Below, one piece after another: positions 27,267-36,702 of a DNA stretch of 64,000 nucleotides; positions within the stretch are counted from its first letter, which is position 1; every line of letters begins with the position of its first letter. Under the pieces are notes generated by a model that was not told the DNA's origin, did no database searches, and worked only from the letters and a program-made list of their open reading frames with translations. Source of the DNA: Flavobacteriales bacterium (GTDB taxonomy: Bacteria > Bacteroidota > Bacteroidia > Flavobacteriales > BACL11); contig JAOHSR010000001.1 in assembly GCA_028122735.1 (NCBI GenBank), positions 103,798-167,797 of the forward strand, given 5' to 3'. The position numbers and the translations under genes are program-made.

Positions 27267-29801
27267 TTAAAAATTTTGTCCTATTGAGAAATGAAACTGG
27301 CCACCATTAGCATCTGGATTTCCTATTATTTCGTCTAATCCCCAACCATAATCTAATCCCATCATACCAATCATAGGAAGCATTATTTTAACCCCAATAC
27401 CTACACTCCTTTTAATCCCAAAAGGATTGAAATTATCAAAGTCTTCCCAAGCATTTCCAGCTTCTAAAAATGCCAATGCATACATGGTTGATGTTGGATT
27501 TAAACTTAACGCATATCTTATCTCAGCAGTGTATTTGTTGTAAATTGTAGCACCTGTTTGAGGTGAAAGAGAATTATTTGAATACCCTCTTAAAGCTACT
27601 AGTTCTCTACCGTCATTCATATACCCCATTCCACTTAACCCATCCCCACCAACATAAAACCTTTCAAATGGTGAAATTCCAAGTTGATCATTGTAGCCCC
27701 CAAGAAAACCAAATTCTGTTTTAGTAGCAAGAATGAGTTTTTCAGTAAATGGAGAAAACCATGTAGCTTTAAATTTCCATTTATAATATTCAACCCACTT
27801 ATATTTTTCTTGATCAGTTAAGGATGAATAATCATCCACATTATCAAACATTGAATAAGGGGGTGATAGCTTTATTGATAACAAGAAATTAGAACCTTGT
27901 CTTGGATAATTCAATTGATCAACTGAATTCCTACCAAGATTAATTTGATAATTTACATTGTTAGATTCACCATTCCTAAAAGAGAAGAATGATTGAGAGT
28001 TACTCAATTTGTACTGAATAAAATTAAGTCCGTTATATAATGTGAAATAATCATCAGGATTTTTTAATCTTTTACCAATGCCTAGTGAAAGACCAGAAAC
28101 TTGGATTTCTTGTCTCTCATCACCAGTTTGCCCATTTGAAGAAACAGATTTAGAAAGAGAAACTGATAGCGATGTAGGTTTTTTACCACCCAACCAAGGC
28201 TCTGTAAAAGACATCATATAATTCTGATAATAAGCTCCATTTGACCTTGCTGTTAAAGACAATCTCTGTCCATCACCAGATGGAAGTGGTCTCCACTTAC
28301 TTCCATTAAAAATATTTCTCGAAGAAAAATTATTAAAAGTAAGGCCTAAAGAACCAACCACTCTTCCTCCTCCCCAGCCTCCTTGAAGTTGGATTTGATC
28401 AGAAGATTTTTCAGAAACTATATACGTTACATCTACCTCATTTCTTGCTGGATTTGGATCTATTTTCACATCGAATGCTTCTGGATCAAAATATTGCATT
28501 TGAGCTAACTCCCTTTGAGAACGCATTATATCAGAACGTTTAAATAAATCCCCAGGTCTTGTTCTGAGCTCTCGCATAATTACATGATCTTGTGTTTTTG
28601 TATTTCCTTGTACACTTATTTTATTTAAGCGAGCTTGCTCTCCTTCATAAAGTCTTACCTCTATATCAATGGTGTTATTATTTGTTGCTATTTCTACAGG
28701 AGTTGCGTTAAAGAAAAGATATCCATCATTTAAGTATAATGAACTAATGTCGGTTCCCTCTTGACTACCAAATAATCTAGAGTCTAAAATGGATTGATTA
28801 AACACCTCTCCTTTGTCAATTCCTAATTGTGAACTTAATTGTTCATTTGTATATCTTGTGTTTCCAATAAAACTAATATCTCCAAAAAGATATGGTTCTC
28901 CTTCTTCTAAAGTTATTTCTATTGTTATTGTATTATCTTCATTTAGATAAGTTGTGTCATTAATAATTTTAGCATCACGGTATCCCTTATTGTTATATTC
29001 TTCTATTATATTATTCTTATCATCTTCATAATTAGAATTTATAAATTTAGAAACTTTAAAAAACCTCCATTTGTTTTTAACTTTGGTTTCCTTCATGCTT
29101 TTCTTTAATCTTTTATTGCTTATAGCATATACTGTGTCTTTATTATTGAAAAAAGATTTGTTAGTGTTTACAATTTCTTTTCTTCCATAAACGATAATAT
29201 CTTTAATCTTAACTTTATCATATTTATTAATATCAAAAATTAAGATTGAGGCATTTGCAGATGTTGAATCTTTTGCGACGATATGCTTTACACTAACATT
29301 TAAATATCCTTTATCAGTATAAAACTTTCTAATCTTATTTACACTATTTTTAATTAAGTTTTGAGTTAAAACTTTTCCTCTCATTAATTTCAGATCATCT
29401 TTTAATGTCGTAATATTTGATTTACTGATATCACCTTTAAACTTAAATTTGGATAATCTTGGATACTCTTTTAGAATAATATTTAAATAGATTGAATCAT
29501 TTATAATTTTATCATACTCAATTTTTATATCTGAAAATAGATTTTGTTTCCAAAGTTTGTTAATGGCAATGCTTATGTCATTTCCTGGAATAGAAATGAT
29601 TTGATTTATTTTTAATGCTGATATATCAGTTATTGTAGACTTACTTAAAAATTTAATCCCTTTTATAGAAATATCAGCAAGAATATAATCTTTAGGCTGA
29701 GTATAATCAATAGGATCAGTATTAACTATACTATCTTGAGCATTAATAAAATGATTGCTAAAAATCATTACTAGAAATATCAATAATAATTTTATCTTCA
29801 T
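27267..29801 (-). CDS. bamA: Outer-membrane protein assembly factor BamA
   Basis: Central Omp85 component that folds and inserts outer-membrane barrels. It is 844 residues with a signal peptide (ending NHFINA), a string of POTRA domains to about residue 450 (for example GDISFIGNTRYTNEQLSSQLG and NKISVQGNTKTQDHVIMRELR), and a 16-strand barrel containing RGYSNNSLSPQ and ending HFSIGQNF with a terminal Phe. The start codon directly follows the uppS stop codon. The neighbouring ompH genes and the upstream cell-envelope genes support the role. Confidence 0.95.
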   Translation of the reverse strand: MKIKLLLIFLVMIFSNHFINAQDSIVNTDPIDYTQPKDYILADISIKGIKFLSKSTITDISALKINQIISIPGNDISIAINKLWKQNLFSDIKIEYDKIINDSIYLNIILKEYPRLSKFKFKGDISKSNITTLKDDLKLMRGKVLTQNLIKNSVNKIRKFYTDKGYLNVSVKHIVAKDSTSANASILIFDINKYDKVKIKDIIVYGRKEIVNTNKSFFNNKDTVYAISNKRLKKSMKETKVKNKWRFFKVSKFINSNYEDDKNNIIEEYNNKGYRDAKIINDTTYLNEDNTITIEITLEEGEPYLFGDISFIGNTRYTNEQLSSQLGIDKGEVFNQSILDSRLFGSQEGTDISSLYLNDGYLFFNATPVEIATNNNTIDIEVRLYEGEQARLNKISVQGNTKTQDHVIMRELRTRPGDLFKRSDIMRSQRELAQMQYFDPEAFDVKIDPNPARNEVDVTYIVSEKSSDQIQLQGGWGGGRVVGSLGLTFNNFSSRNIFNGSKWRPLPSGDGQRLSLTARSNGAYYQNYMMSFTEPWLGGKKPTSLSVSLSKSVSSNGQTGDERQEIQVSGLSLGIGKRLKNPDDYFTLYNGLNFIQYKLSNSQSFFSFRNGESNNVNYQINLGRNSVDQLNYPRQGSNFLLSIKLSPPYSMFDNVDDYSSLTDQEKYKWVEYYKWKFKATWFSPFTEKLILATKTEFGFLGGYNDQLGISPFERFYVGGDGLSGMGYMNDGRELVALRGYSNNSLSPQTGATIYNKYTAEIRYALSLNPTSTMYALAFLEAGNAWEDFDNFNPFGIKRSVGIGVKIMLPMIGMMGLDYGWGLDEIIGNPDANGGQFHFSIGQNF

Positions 29802-30518
29802 TTATATTGTAGTTGTTTTTCCAAATCTTCTTTCTCTATTTTGATACTCAATTATTGCTTCTTTTAAATCCTCTTTTCTAAAATCTGGCCATTTTTTTTC
29901 TGTAAAATAAAGTTCAGAATATGCTATTTGCCAAAGCATGAAGTTGCTAATTCTTTTCTCTCCACTTGTTCTAATTAAAAGTTCAGGATCAGGAACGTTA
30001 TTTGTGGATAGATATTGTAGGAAAATATCCTCAGAAAAATTTTCTGAAGTAACCTCTTGCTGTAATATTTTTTTTATGGCATTAATTATCTCCCATTTTC
30101 CACTGTAACTTAGAGCTAATATTAATGTCATTCCAGTGTTATCTTTTGTTTTTTTAATTGATTCAGCAAGTTCTTTTTGACATTTTAAAGGTAATTGTGA
30201 AATATCTCCTATTGTTTTTAAGGAAATATTGTTTTTTATAAGATCTTTTGTTTCGTTATTTATTGCTTTTATTAAAAGTGTCATTAATGCATTTACTTCA
30301 GATTTTGGTCTTTTCCAATTTTCTGTTGAAAATGCAAATAATGTTAAGAATTCAACTCCATATTCAACAGCACCTTCGATTGTATCTCTCACAGATTTAA
30401 TCCCTTGATTATGTCCAAAAACTCTTTTTTTTCCGCGTTCCTTTGCCCAACGTCCATTGCCATCCATTGTAATGGCTATGTGTTTGGGAATATTTAGTTT
30501 GTTTATTAATTCTGACAT
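29802..30518 (-). CDS. uppS: Isoprenyl transferase (undecaprenyl diphosphate synthase)
   Basis: Cis-prenyltransferase making the C55 carrier for peptidoglycan and surface polysaccharides. The 238 residues match. HIAITMDGNGRWAKERGKKR holds the catalytic Asp, FAFSTENWKRP follows, and the C-terminal PDPELLIRTSGEKRISNF is the isopentenyl-binding block. It abuts bamA with no gap and follows the DUF6089 gene by 16 bases, which places it inside the envelope operon. Confidence 0.96.
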   Translation of the reverse strand: MSELINKLNIPKHIAITMDGNGRWAKERGKKRVFGHNQGIKSVRDTIEGAVEYGVEFLTLFAFSTENWKRPKSEVNALMTLLIKAINNETKDLIKNNISLKTIGDISQLPLKCQKELAESIKKTKDNTGMTLILALSYSGKWEIINAIKKILQQEVTSENFSEDIFLQYLSTNNVPDPELLIRTSGEKRISNFMLWQIAYSELYFTEKKWPDFRKEDLKEAIIEYQNRERRFGKTTTI

Positions 30519-30534
30519 TTAAATTTGGCACCTA

Positions 30535-31365
30535 TTATTCGTAATTACAACCATTTGTGTCATTATTTAATCTAAACGAGATAGTAATTCCACTATAATA
30601 GTACCAGTCATCTTTTAACTCATTACCCCTTTGTTCATCTTTACTATGAGTATATGTAGGGTCAGACATTTCTATATTTGAAGCTCCAAATTCAGTTGGT
30701 GTTCCAGGATATGTAGTGCTTACATCATCTAAATAGTCGGTATATGTTTTTCGTGCACTAAAGGAAAAAATGATATTGAGGTTGTCATTTAGTGAGATTT
30801 TTACCCCTCCCCCCATTGGAATTGCAATCTGTGTTCTAGAATATTTCTTTCTATCTGGATATGCTGTAGTTCCCTGTCCTTCTGTTCCAAGCGGCTGGAG
30901 ATCTACCCATTGACCATTGGAGTTTTCAGCTTGAGGATTAAAGTTATATATTGATATTCCACTAAAAATAAAAGGTGTCCAATCATATAACACACTTCCC
31001 ACTTCATAAGGAAGAAAGTTAAATTCAATTTGGGATGAAAGCTCTTGGATTGAGCTTTTAAAATGTAGTCCTCTATCTAAGCGGATAATATCATCTGATT
31101 CTCTGTCATCAGCATCGATTTTTAGTAGTGAAATTTCTGCTTTTAATGAAAATCTCCTATCAATATTTCTTCTTATTGTAAAGCTTGCAGCCGGATTTGC
31201 AGAATTGAAGTGATTACTATTTAAATCACCTGTATAATAAGAAAGACCACCTTTAATTCCAAGCTCAGTATTTGGTTTGAAAAGTTGAGAAGATACAGTT
31301 TTTGGAAAAAAACAAATACATATTAATAGCAAAGTTGATTTAAGTACATGATTTAATTCAGTCAT
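30535..31365 (-). CDS. DUF6089-type outer-membrane beta-barrel protein
   Basis: A 276-residue exported protein. After a hydrophobic leader (LLLICICFFPKTVSS) comes GIKGGLSYYTGDLN, alternating beta-strand sequence with RRFSLKAEISLLKI and TPFIFSGISIYNFNP, and a final strand DDWYYYSGITISFRL. The length, barrel-like pattern and conserved place between nadK and uppS match the Bacteroidota DUF6089 family. Its function is unknown; location suggests a link to cell-envelope assembly. The family assignment comes from memory of this gene order and has not been searched. Confidence 0.75.
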   Translation of the reverse strand: MTELNHVLKSTLLLICICFFPKTVSSQLFKPNTELGIKGGLSYYTGDLNSNHFNSANPAASFTIRRNIDRRFSLKAEISLLKIDADDRESDDIIRLDRGLHFKSSIQELSSQIEFNFLPYEVGSVLYDWTPFIFSGISIYNFNPQAENSNGQWVDLQPLGTEGQGTTAYPDRKKYSRTQIAIPMGGGVKISLNDNLNIIFSFSARKTYTDYLDDVSTTYPGTPTEFGASNIEMSDPTYTHSKDEQRGNELKDDWYYYSGITISFRLNNDTNGCNYE

Positions 31366-31425
31366 TTTCTTATAAGGAAGATGTTTTACAAATATAATTT
31401 TTATCGATTGTTTTATAAAGAATTA

Positions 31426-32304
31426 TTAATTTCTTTTATCACTTCCCCACATTAATTTACTTCTAATAGTAGATGTAAACGTATTTCCTTGGGGTTCAAT
31501 TAAATTTATTCTAAAATTGGCTTTTTTTATTGTTAGCTCTTCTGATGAGTCAAATGCTCTAGAACAGGAGTCTAAAGCAACAAGAGCTAATTGATCTCTA
31601 TCTTCAACTTTTAGCTTTATAATACTATTGTCATTAATAATTATCGGCCTTACATTTAAATTATGAGGAGCAATTGGAGTTATGATAATGTTGTTTGTTC
31701 CAGGAGAAATTATTGGACCACCACAACTTAGAGAATATCCGGTAGAGCCTGTAGGAGTAGAGATTATTAAACCATCTGCCCAATACGTATTTAAAAATTC
31801 GTCATCTACAAAAGTGTCAATTTTCACCATTGAAGAGGTGTCTTTTTTTAACACAGCAACTTCATTAAGAGCAAAGTTTTTGTTTTTAAAAAGATTATTT
31901 GTTGATGAAAGAGTGAGTAGTGTACGTCTATTAATATTATAGTTGTTAGCTAAAACATCATTAACCGCTTTATCAATTTGATCAGGCGCTACACTCGAGA
32001 TAAAACCAAGTCTTCCTGTATTAATTCCTAATATAGGAATGTTACTATCTCTTACATATGATACTGCATTAAGTAGTGTTCCGTCACCACCAATACTAAA
32101 TAAAACATCTGCTTTGTTTTTTAAATCATCATGGTTGGTAAATGTGAAAACATCATTTTTAAAGCGCAATCTATCTTCGAGATAATTATAGAAAAATTGT
32201 TCTACATAAATTTTTACATTTTCAGCTTCTAATTTATTAATTAGATGTTGAATGTATTTGTTGAAATTTTCAGAAAAATTTGTTCCAAAAAGTGCTATTT
32301 TCAT
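31426..32304 (-). CDS. nadK: NAD kinase
   Basis: Phosphorylates NAD to NADP using ATP. The 292 residues contain FSIGGDGTLLNAVSYV, with the GGDGT ATP-binding motif, LGINTGRLGFISSV, and YWADGLIISTPTGSTGYSLSCGGPI with the substrate-binding site. Its first four bases overlap the stop of the TamA-like gene upstream (ATGA), so translation is probably coupled. Sixty bases separate it from the DUF6089 gene downstream. Confidence 0.95.
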   Translation of the reverse strand: MKIALFGTNFSENFNKYIQHLINKLEAENVKIYVEQFFYNYLEDRLRFKNDVFTFTNHDDLKNKADVLFSIGGDGTLLNAVSYVRDSNIPILGINTGRLGFISSVAPDQIDKAVNDVLANNYNINRRTLLTLSSTNNLFKNKNFALNEVAVLKKDTSSMVKIDTFVDDEFLNTYWADGLIISTPTGSTGYSLSCGGPIISPGTNNIIITPIAPHNLNVRPIIINDNSIIKLKVEDRDQLALVALDSCSRAFDSSEELTIKKANFRINLIEPQGNTFTSTIRSKLMWGSDKRN

Positions 32305-33734
32305 TTTTTATTTGTTTCTCCAAATGGGTTCGAAAAGTGTAAAAATACTCCTTTTTCACCTAATTCATTTATAGAAAATTCAATTCTTAACATCTTATCA
32401 TAATAGGTTACGTAATCAATACTAAAGCCTCTTCCCCATAGAAGTGTGTTTTCTAGAGAATTTTGATTGTAATTATGCCTGATATTAGTATATCCAAGAT
32501 CAGAAAAAACAGTAGCATAAATTGAGAAGTGAGCCTTGTTGAATTGCTTTCTTTTAATATATTGAAGGTTAATTTTTTTATTTTCTATTAAAATTAATTT
32601 TAATGCAGTTTTTGACAAATAAAAATCTTTTCCATCAACAACGTAAAACTCATATCCTCTTACATAATCTTCAAATCCAAGTGTTTGATTTGCAAAATAA
32701 GCGAGCTCATCTGCATTACTAATTCTAGATTTAAGGCTTGATCCTAAAATAAATCTATTTGAGAAGTGCCTGTGTTTTTCTAATTGAAAACTAATTTCAT
32801 AATGATTAATAGGGCTTTTAAAAGCAATATTTTTAGAAATCTCAATATCAAAATAATTTCCATTAGTTGGATAAATATTACTGTTTCTATTTTCATGAAT
32901 AAGTTGATAGCTTATTTTTCCAAAACTACCTTTATCATTTGTATTAAGTAGATAGTTTGGGTTTCTGAAAATTATCTCAGTATTAACTTTTGTTGAATGA
33001 TAATCAAAATTTATTTTGTGTTTTGTTTTTAAATTTTTTCTATATATAAACTCAATATTGAGAAGCATTTCGTTAGAGGAAAAAGAATTATCATCTTCAA
33101 AATACACTAACTCATTATTAATTGTTTGATAAAACGTTTTTTTCCTTCTAAAAAACTCAAGATGCGTATTTATTCCAAGAGTTTTTTGTTTATTCATATT
33201 TGGTGTCTCGAACCTTAGCATGTAGTGCTCTTTAAATCCTTTTCTGAATTTGAGCATTAGTAGTTCATTTTGACCTCTAAAGTTTTCGATATTTAGAAAT
33301 AACCCATAATTAAGTCTTGAGAAGTCAGAATAATTGCTGCTTTTAAATTCGTCCCACCAAACATTGAAGTTTCTTTCTGAAATTTCAAGTATTGGATATG
33401 GCCAAATGTACCATCTCTCTGTTACTTCAATTAAGATTATTATATTTTTTTCGTTTACGGTATTACTAATTGTAATGAAGTTAAAAAGGTTAAGATTTGT
33501 TAAGTTAACTTTACTTTCAGCCTCTATTTTTTTTAGTTTGGCAATATCTATTAGATCACCTTTTTTAAAACTTAACTCTCTTAAGATTATAGATTCCTTT
33601 GTGATTTTATTACCTGTAATAATGATTTTTGATATTTGATGCTCTTTAGTTTCTGTAGATATATCATTATTACTTAAACATATATTTATATTAACTGTCA
33701 ATAAACAAATAAAAATTGCTATTAACTTGTTCAT
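32301..33734 (-). CDS. BamA/TamA-family outer-membrane protein with one POTRA-like domain
   Basis: Omp85-superfamily protein of 477 residues. It has a signal peptide (MNKLIAIFICLLTVNINICLS), a single POTRA-like domain at about 30-110 (SKIIITGNKITKESIILRE), then a barrel from about 130 with YPTNGNYFDIEIS, GFEDYVRGYEF and a final strand IEFSINELGEKGVFLHF. With only one POTRA it is much shorter than BamA and closer to small TamA or FhaC-like relatives. Its substrate is unknown. It heads the envelope operon and overlaps nadK by four bases. Confidence 0.8.
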   Translation of the reverse strand: MNKLIAIFICLLTVNINICLSNNDISTETKEHQISKIIITGNKITKESIILRELSFKKGDLIDIAKLKKIEAESKVNLTNLNLFNFITISNTVNEKNIIILIEVTERWYIWPYPILEISERNFNVWWDEFKSSNYSDFSRLNYGLFLNIENFRGQNELLMLKFRKGFKEHYMLRFETPNMNKQKTLGINTHLEFFRRKKTFYQTINNELVYFEDDNSFSSNEMLLNIEFIYRKNLKTKHKINFDYHSTKVNTEIIFRNPNYLLNTNDKGSFGKISYQLIHENRNSNIYPTNGNYFDIEISKNIAFKSPINHYEISFQLEKHRHFSNRFILGSSLKSRISNADELAYFANQTLGFEDYVRGYEFYVVDGKDFYLSKTALKLILIENKKINLQYIKRKQFNKAHFSIYATVFSDLGYTNIRHNYNQNSLENTLLWGRGFSIDYVTYYDKMLRIEFSINELGEKGVFLHFSNPFGETNKK

Positions 33735-33816
33735 TAATTCTTTGTTGATTTTGAAAGAGTCATAATTAATTTTTATAAAAAGTAATTATTTTTTAAATAG
33801 CAAACATACTATTTTT

Positions 33817-33824
33817 TACATTTG
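33817..33824 (+). promoter_or_regulatory. -7 box TACATTTG of pdxJ
   Basis: TACATTTG matches TAnnTTTG and lies 17 bases before the pdxJ ATG in the divergent gap with the TamA-like gene. No -33 TTG is clear. Confidence 0.5.
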
Positions 33825-33841
33825 TTAAATAAGTTTTTGAG

Positions 33842-34552
33842 ATGACTAAACTGAGTGTTAATATTAATAAAATTGCAACTTTAAGAAATGCTAGAGGAGG
33901 TGATTTCCCAAATGTTTTAAAAGCAGCAGTTGATTGCCAGGCTTTTGGAGCTGATGGGATTACAGTTCATCCAAGACCAGATCAAAGACATATTACTAAG
34001 AAAGATGCATTTGATCTTAAAGGCGTAATTACAACAGAATATAATATTGAGGGCTATCCTTCTAAAGATTTTATTGAAATGGTTTTAGAGATATCTCCTG
34101 ATCAAGTAACACTTGTTCCGGACGCTGTTGATGTAATCACATCAGACAGTGGTTGGGATACTATAACACATAATTCATTTTTAAAAGAAATAATTACAGA
34201 GTTTAAGGCAAACGGTATTAGAACTTCAATTTTTGTTAATCCTGAAGTCAAAATAATTGAAGGGGCCAAATTATGTGGAACTGATAGAATAGAGTTATAT
34301 ACAGAAGATTATGCATCTAGATATTCTGTTGATAAAAATCAAGCCATTTTCCCATATTTGGCCGCAGCTGAAAAAGCTCTTGAGTATGACCTTAAAATTA
34401 ATGCTGGTCATGATTTAAATCTTAATAATCTAGGTTTTTTTGTGGATAACATTAATCATGTATCAGAGGTCTCTATAGGTCATGCCTTGATCTCAGATGC
34501 CATTTATCTAGGTCTTGAAAATACAATACAAATGTATAAACGATTATTATGA
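33842..34552 (+). CDS. pdxJ: Pyridoxine 5'-phosphate synthase
   Basis: Condenses 1-deoxyxylulose-5-phosphate with 3-amino-2-oxopropyl phosphate in the DXP-dependent vitamin B6 pathway. The 236 residues form a TIM barrel. SVNINKIATLRNARGGDFPN, GADGITVHPRPDQRHI and INAGHDLNLNNLGFF carry the phosphate- and substrate-binding residues, including the conserved histidines. Its end overlaps the hydrolase start (ATGA), so the pair is probably cotranscribed. Confidence 0.95.
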   Translation: MTKLSVNINKIATLRNARGGDFPNVLKAAVDCQAFGADGITVHPRPDQRHITKKDAFDLKGVITTEYNIEGYPSKDFIEMVLEISPDQVTLVPDAVDVITSDSGWDTITHNSFLKEIITEFKANGIRTSIFVNPEVKIIEGAKLCGTDRIELYTEDYASRYSVDKNQAIFPYLAAAEKALEYDLKINAGHDLNLNNLGFFVDNINHVSEVSIGHALISDAIYLGLENTIQMYKRLL

Positions 34553-35337
34553 TGTTTTCTAGAATTTATGGTAAAGGGCAAGCGGTTATTATTATACATG
34601 GCCTTTTTGGAATGAGTGATAACTGGAATTCAATTGGAAAAAAAATATCTGACAATTTTAATGTACATATTATTGACTTAAGGAATCATGGTAGGTCTTT
34701 TCATAATAATAATTTTTCATACCATGATATGTCTAATGATCTGCAAGAATATCTGTTTCAACATAATATTCAAAAACCAATTTTAATAGGCCATTCCCTT
34801 GGGGGAAAAGTAGCTATGGATTTTTGTTTTAAAAACGCAGAAAAAGTGAAAGGACTAATTGTTGTTGATATAGCGCCTAAAACTTATAATGTTGATTTTC
34901 ATAATAAACTGTTAAATATTCTCAATAGTTTGCCTATTAGTAATTATAATAGTAGAGATGAAATTGATAAAGTTCTTTCTAAATCTATTACTGAATTATC
35001 TATAAGATCTTTCTTAATGAAGAGTCTTTACAGAGATGGGGATAAAAGTTTTAATTGGCGATTTAATATAGAAGTTCTAAAAAAAGAGCTTAGTAATATT
35101 AAAAATGCAGATTTTTTAAATGGAGAGCTTACCCTTCCAACAGTTTTCATAAAAGGAGGTAATTCTAACTATATAAATTCTGTTGATGAGAGTTTGATTT
35201 CAAAGCATTTTAAAAATTCAAGAATAAGAGAAGTTGTTGGGGCAGGACATTGGGTTCATGCTGAAAAACCAAACCTTTTTTATGATGAGGTTATAACTTT
35301 TATAACTCAAGAACTAGGTTGTCCATTGCAAAATTAA
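34549..35337 (+). CDS. Alpha/beta-fold hydrolase (YbfF-like esterase)
   Basis: Cytoplasmic hydrolase of 262 residues. It shows the oxyanion region IIHGLFGMSDNWNSIGK, the nucleophile elbow GHSLGGKVAMDF (Ser near 85) and the C-terminal catalytic His in GAGHWVHAEKP. It resembles the YbfF acyl-CoA esterase group; the true substrate is not known. Start at 34549 or three bases later is equally possible. Its last 38 bases overlap the convergent PqqB-like gene. Confidence 0.82.
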   Translation: MMFSRIYGKGQAVIIIHGLFGMSDNWNSIGKKISDNFNVHIIDLRNHGRSFHNNNFSYHDMSNDLQEYLFQHNIQKPILIGHSLGGKVAMDFCFKNAEKVKGLIVVDIAPKTYNVDFHNKLLNILNSLPISNYNSRDEIDKVLSKSITELSIRSFLMKSLYRDGDKSFNWRFNIEVLKKELSNIKNADFLNGELTLPTVFIKGGNSNYINSVDESLISKHFKNSRIREVVGAGHWVHAEKPNLFYDEVITFITQELGCPLQN

Positions 35338-36181
35338 AACCTAACTTTTTCACTTCGAATTGCTCTTTGCTTTCTTTAATTATAAGAGGATTAGTATGGT
35401 TAAGATGAGTGAAAAACACTTTTTGTTTATTTTGTTTTGATAAATCCTTAAAAAGCTTCATGCTTTCCTTTACAAATGGATGCGGTATTTTACTCATATC
35501 TCTACCAAGCTCACCATCTTGATAAAATGTTCCATCAAGCAAAGCATAATCAACAATCTTTATCATTTCTATTATGTCTTTGTCCCACAGGTGCCACTTA
35601 TCAATATCTGGTATATACAATAGCTTTTTTTTCATTGTAGATACCAAATAACAAACTGTTTCAGAATATTCATCTCTATGAGGAACTAAAATTGGAGTAA
35701 TACTAATTCGTGAATTTAATTTTATAGTAAGCTCATTTTGGATTTTTTCTAATGTAATATTTTGAAGTTTTATTAATTGATCCCATGGGCCATTATTGCT
35801 TAAAAAGTCAAACATTCTCTGCATACAGTAAACTTTTATTTTCTTGCTCCCAATTACTTCTTGACCTAATTGAGCTAAGCCAAGATAGTGTCCGATGTGA
35901 GCGTGAGTTAAAAAAAATCCGTTAATTTTTTCTGATTTGCTTTTTTTATAAAGTTCATTTAGCTGTTCCTTTAAGTCGGGAGTTGCGTCAATTATCCATT
36001 GCTCTGAACTTATGGGGTCTACAATTGCTATAGAGCTGACCCTAGTTGGTTTTTCATTTTTTAAAACAGCATTCTTACAGCATACTTTTTTGCAAATAGC
36101 CATTGGGTACCCACCATCCTGAGCGCTACCAAGTATCATTATATATGGTTTCTTTAATCCTTCTTTTTTGTTTTTAAGCAT
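35300..36181 (-). CDS. PqqB-like metallo-beta-lactamase-fold protein
   Basis: It is 293 residues. MILGSAQDGGYPMAICKKVCCKNA opens the protein with the cysteine cluster seen in PqqB-like proteins. The metal motif reads THAHIGHYLG, so the Asp of the usual HxHxDH is replaced by Gly. Later candidate ligands are in VPHRDE, LLDGTFYQDGEL and FFTHLNHTNP. No other pyrroloquinoline quinone genes are nearby, so a PQQ role is unlikely; relatives in Bacteroidota are annotated only by fold. It is last in a four-gene minus-strand operon, 17 bases after the GNAT gene, and overlaps the convergent hydrolase by 38 bases. Confidence 0.78.
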   Translation of the reverse strand: MLKNKKEGLKKPYIMILGSAQDGGYPMAICKKVCCKNAVLKNEKPTRVSSIAIVDPISSEQWIIDATPDLKEQLNELYKKSKSEKINGFFLTHAHIGHYLGLAQLGQEVIGSKKIKVYCMQRMFDFLSNNGPWDQLIKLQNITLEKIQNELTIKLNSRISITPILVPHRDEYSETVCYLVSTMKKKLLYIPDIDKWHLWDKDIIEMIKIVDYALLDGTFYQDGELGRDMSKIPHPFVKESMKLFKDLSKQNKQKVFFTHLNHTNPLIIKESKEQFEVKKLGFNFAMDNLVLEL

Positions 36182-36198
36182 TATGATTCAAAAAGTTT

Positions 36199-36702
36199 TT
36201 ATTTTATCAATTTTTCAAAACAATAATATTCGTTTTTATTTGGCTTTAAATAAATTTCTCCTAAAATTTTATATCCTAAATTCTTATAAAAATTGATAGC
36301 CTTTATATTAGTGTTGTAAGTGTCAAGTCTAATTGATTTTAATTTTTTCTTTGTCACTAATTTTTCTGCAAAAAGCATGAGTTTTTTTCCTGTACCTTTA
36401 CTCCAATATCTTTTATCTACCGCGAGCCTATGAACAACTAAAAATAAGTCTTGCGTATCCTCCCAATTTATTGAAAGATAAGTTTTGTCTTGTTTATTAT
36501 CAATATTTATTCCAGCAATAATTTTGTTTTTTTCTGTAAGTACATAAAATGTTTTGTTTTGAATGTCGTGCAGTATAATTTCTTTGTTTGGATATGTATT
36601 GTCCCATTGATCTATGCCAATTTTAATCATTCCTACAACACAAGAACTGTACATCTTCATGATTTTCTCTATGTCATTTACATTGGCTTGTCTAATTGTC
36701 AT
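36199..36702 (-). CDS. GNAT-family N-acetyltransferase
   Basis: It is 167 residues of GNAT fold. TIRQANVNDIEKIMKMY opens it. LAVDKRYWSKGTGKKLMLFAE is motif A, which binds the acetyl-CoA pyrophosphate, and INFYKNLGYKILGEI is motif B. The acceptor is unknown. It overlaps the LuxE-like gene by four bases (ATGA), so translation is probably coupled. The context suggests modification of the same product as its operon partners, but this is inference. Confidence 0.82.
   Translation of the reverse strand: MTIRQANVNDIEKIMKMYSSCVVGMIKIGIDQWDNTYPNKEIILHDIQNKTFYVLTEKNKIIAGINIDNKQDKTYLSINWEDTQDLFLVVHRLAVDKRYWSKGTGKKLMLFAEKLVTKKKLKSIRLDTYNTNIKAINFYKNLGYKILGEIYLKPNKNEYYCFEKLIK

Noticed and set aside
33334-33639. 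101-codon plus-strand ORF inside the TamA-like gene
   Set aside because: Antisense shadow of the POTRA region; no protein-like features.
35300-36181. PQQ biosynthesis role for the PqqB-like gene
   Set aside because: No pqqA, pqqC, pqqD or pqqE nearby, and the metal motif is altered.
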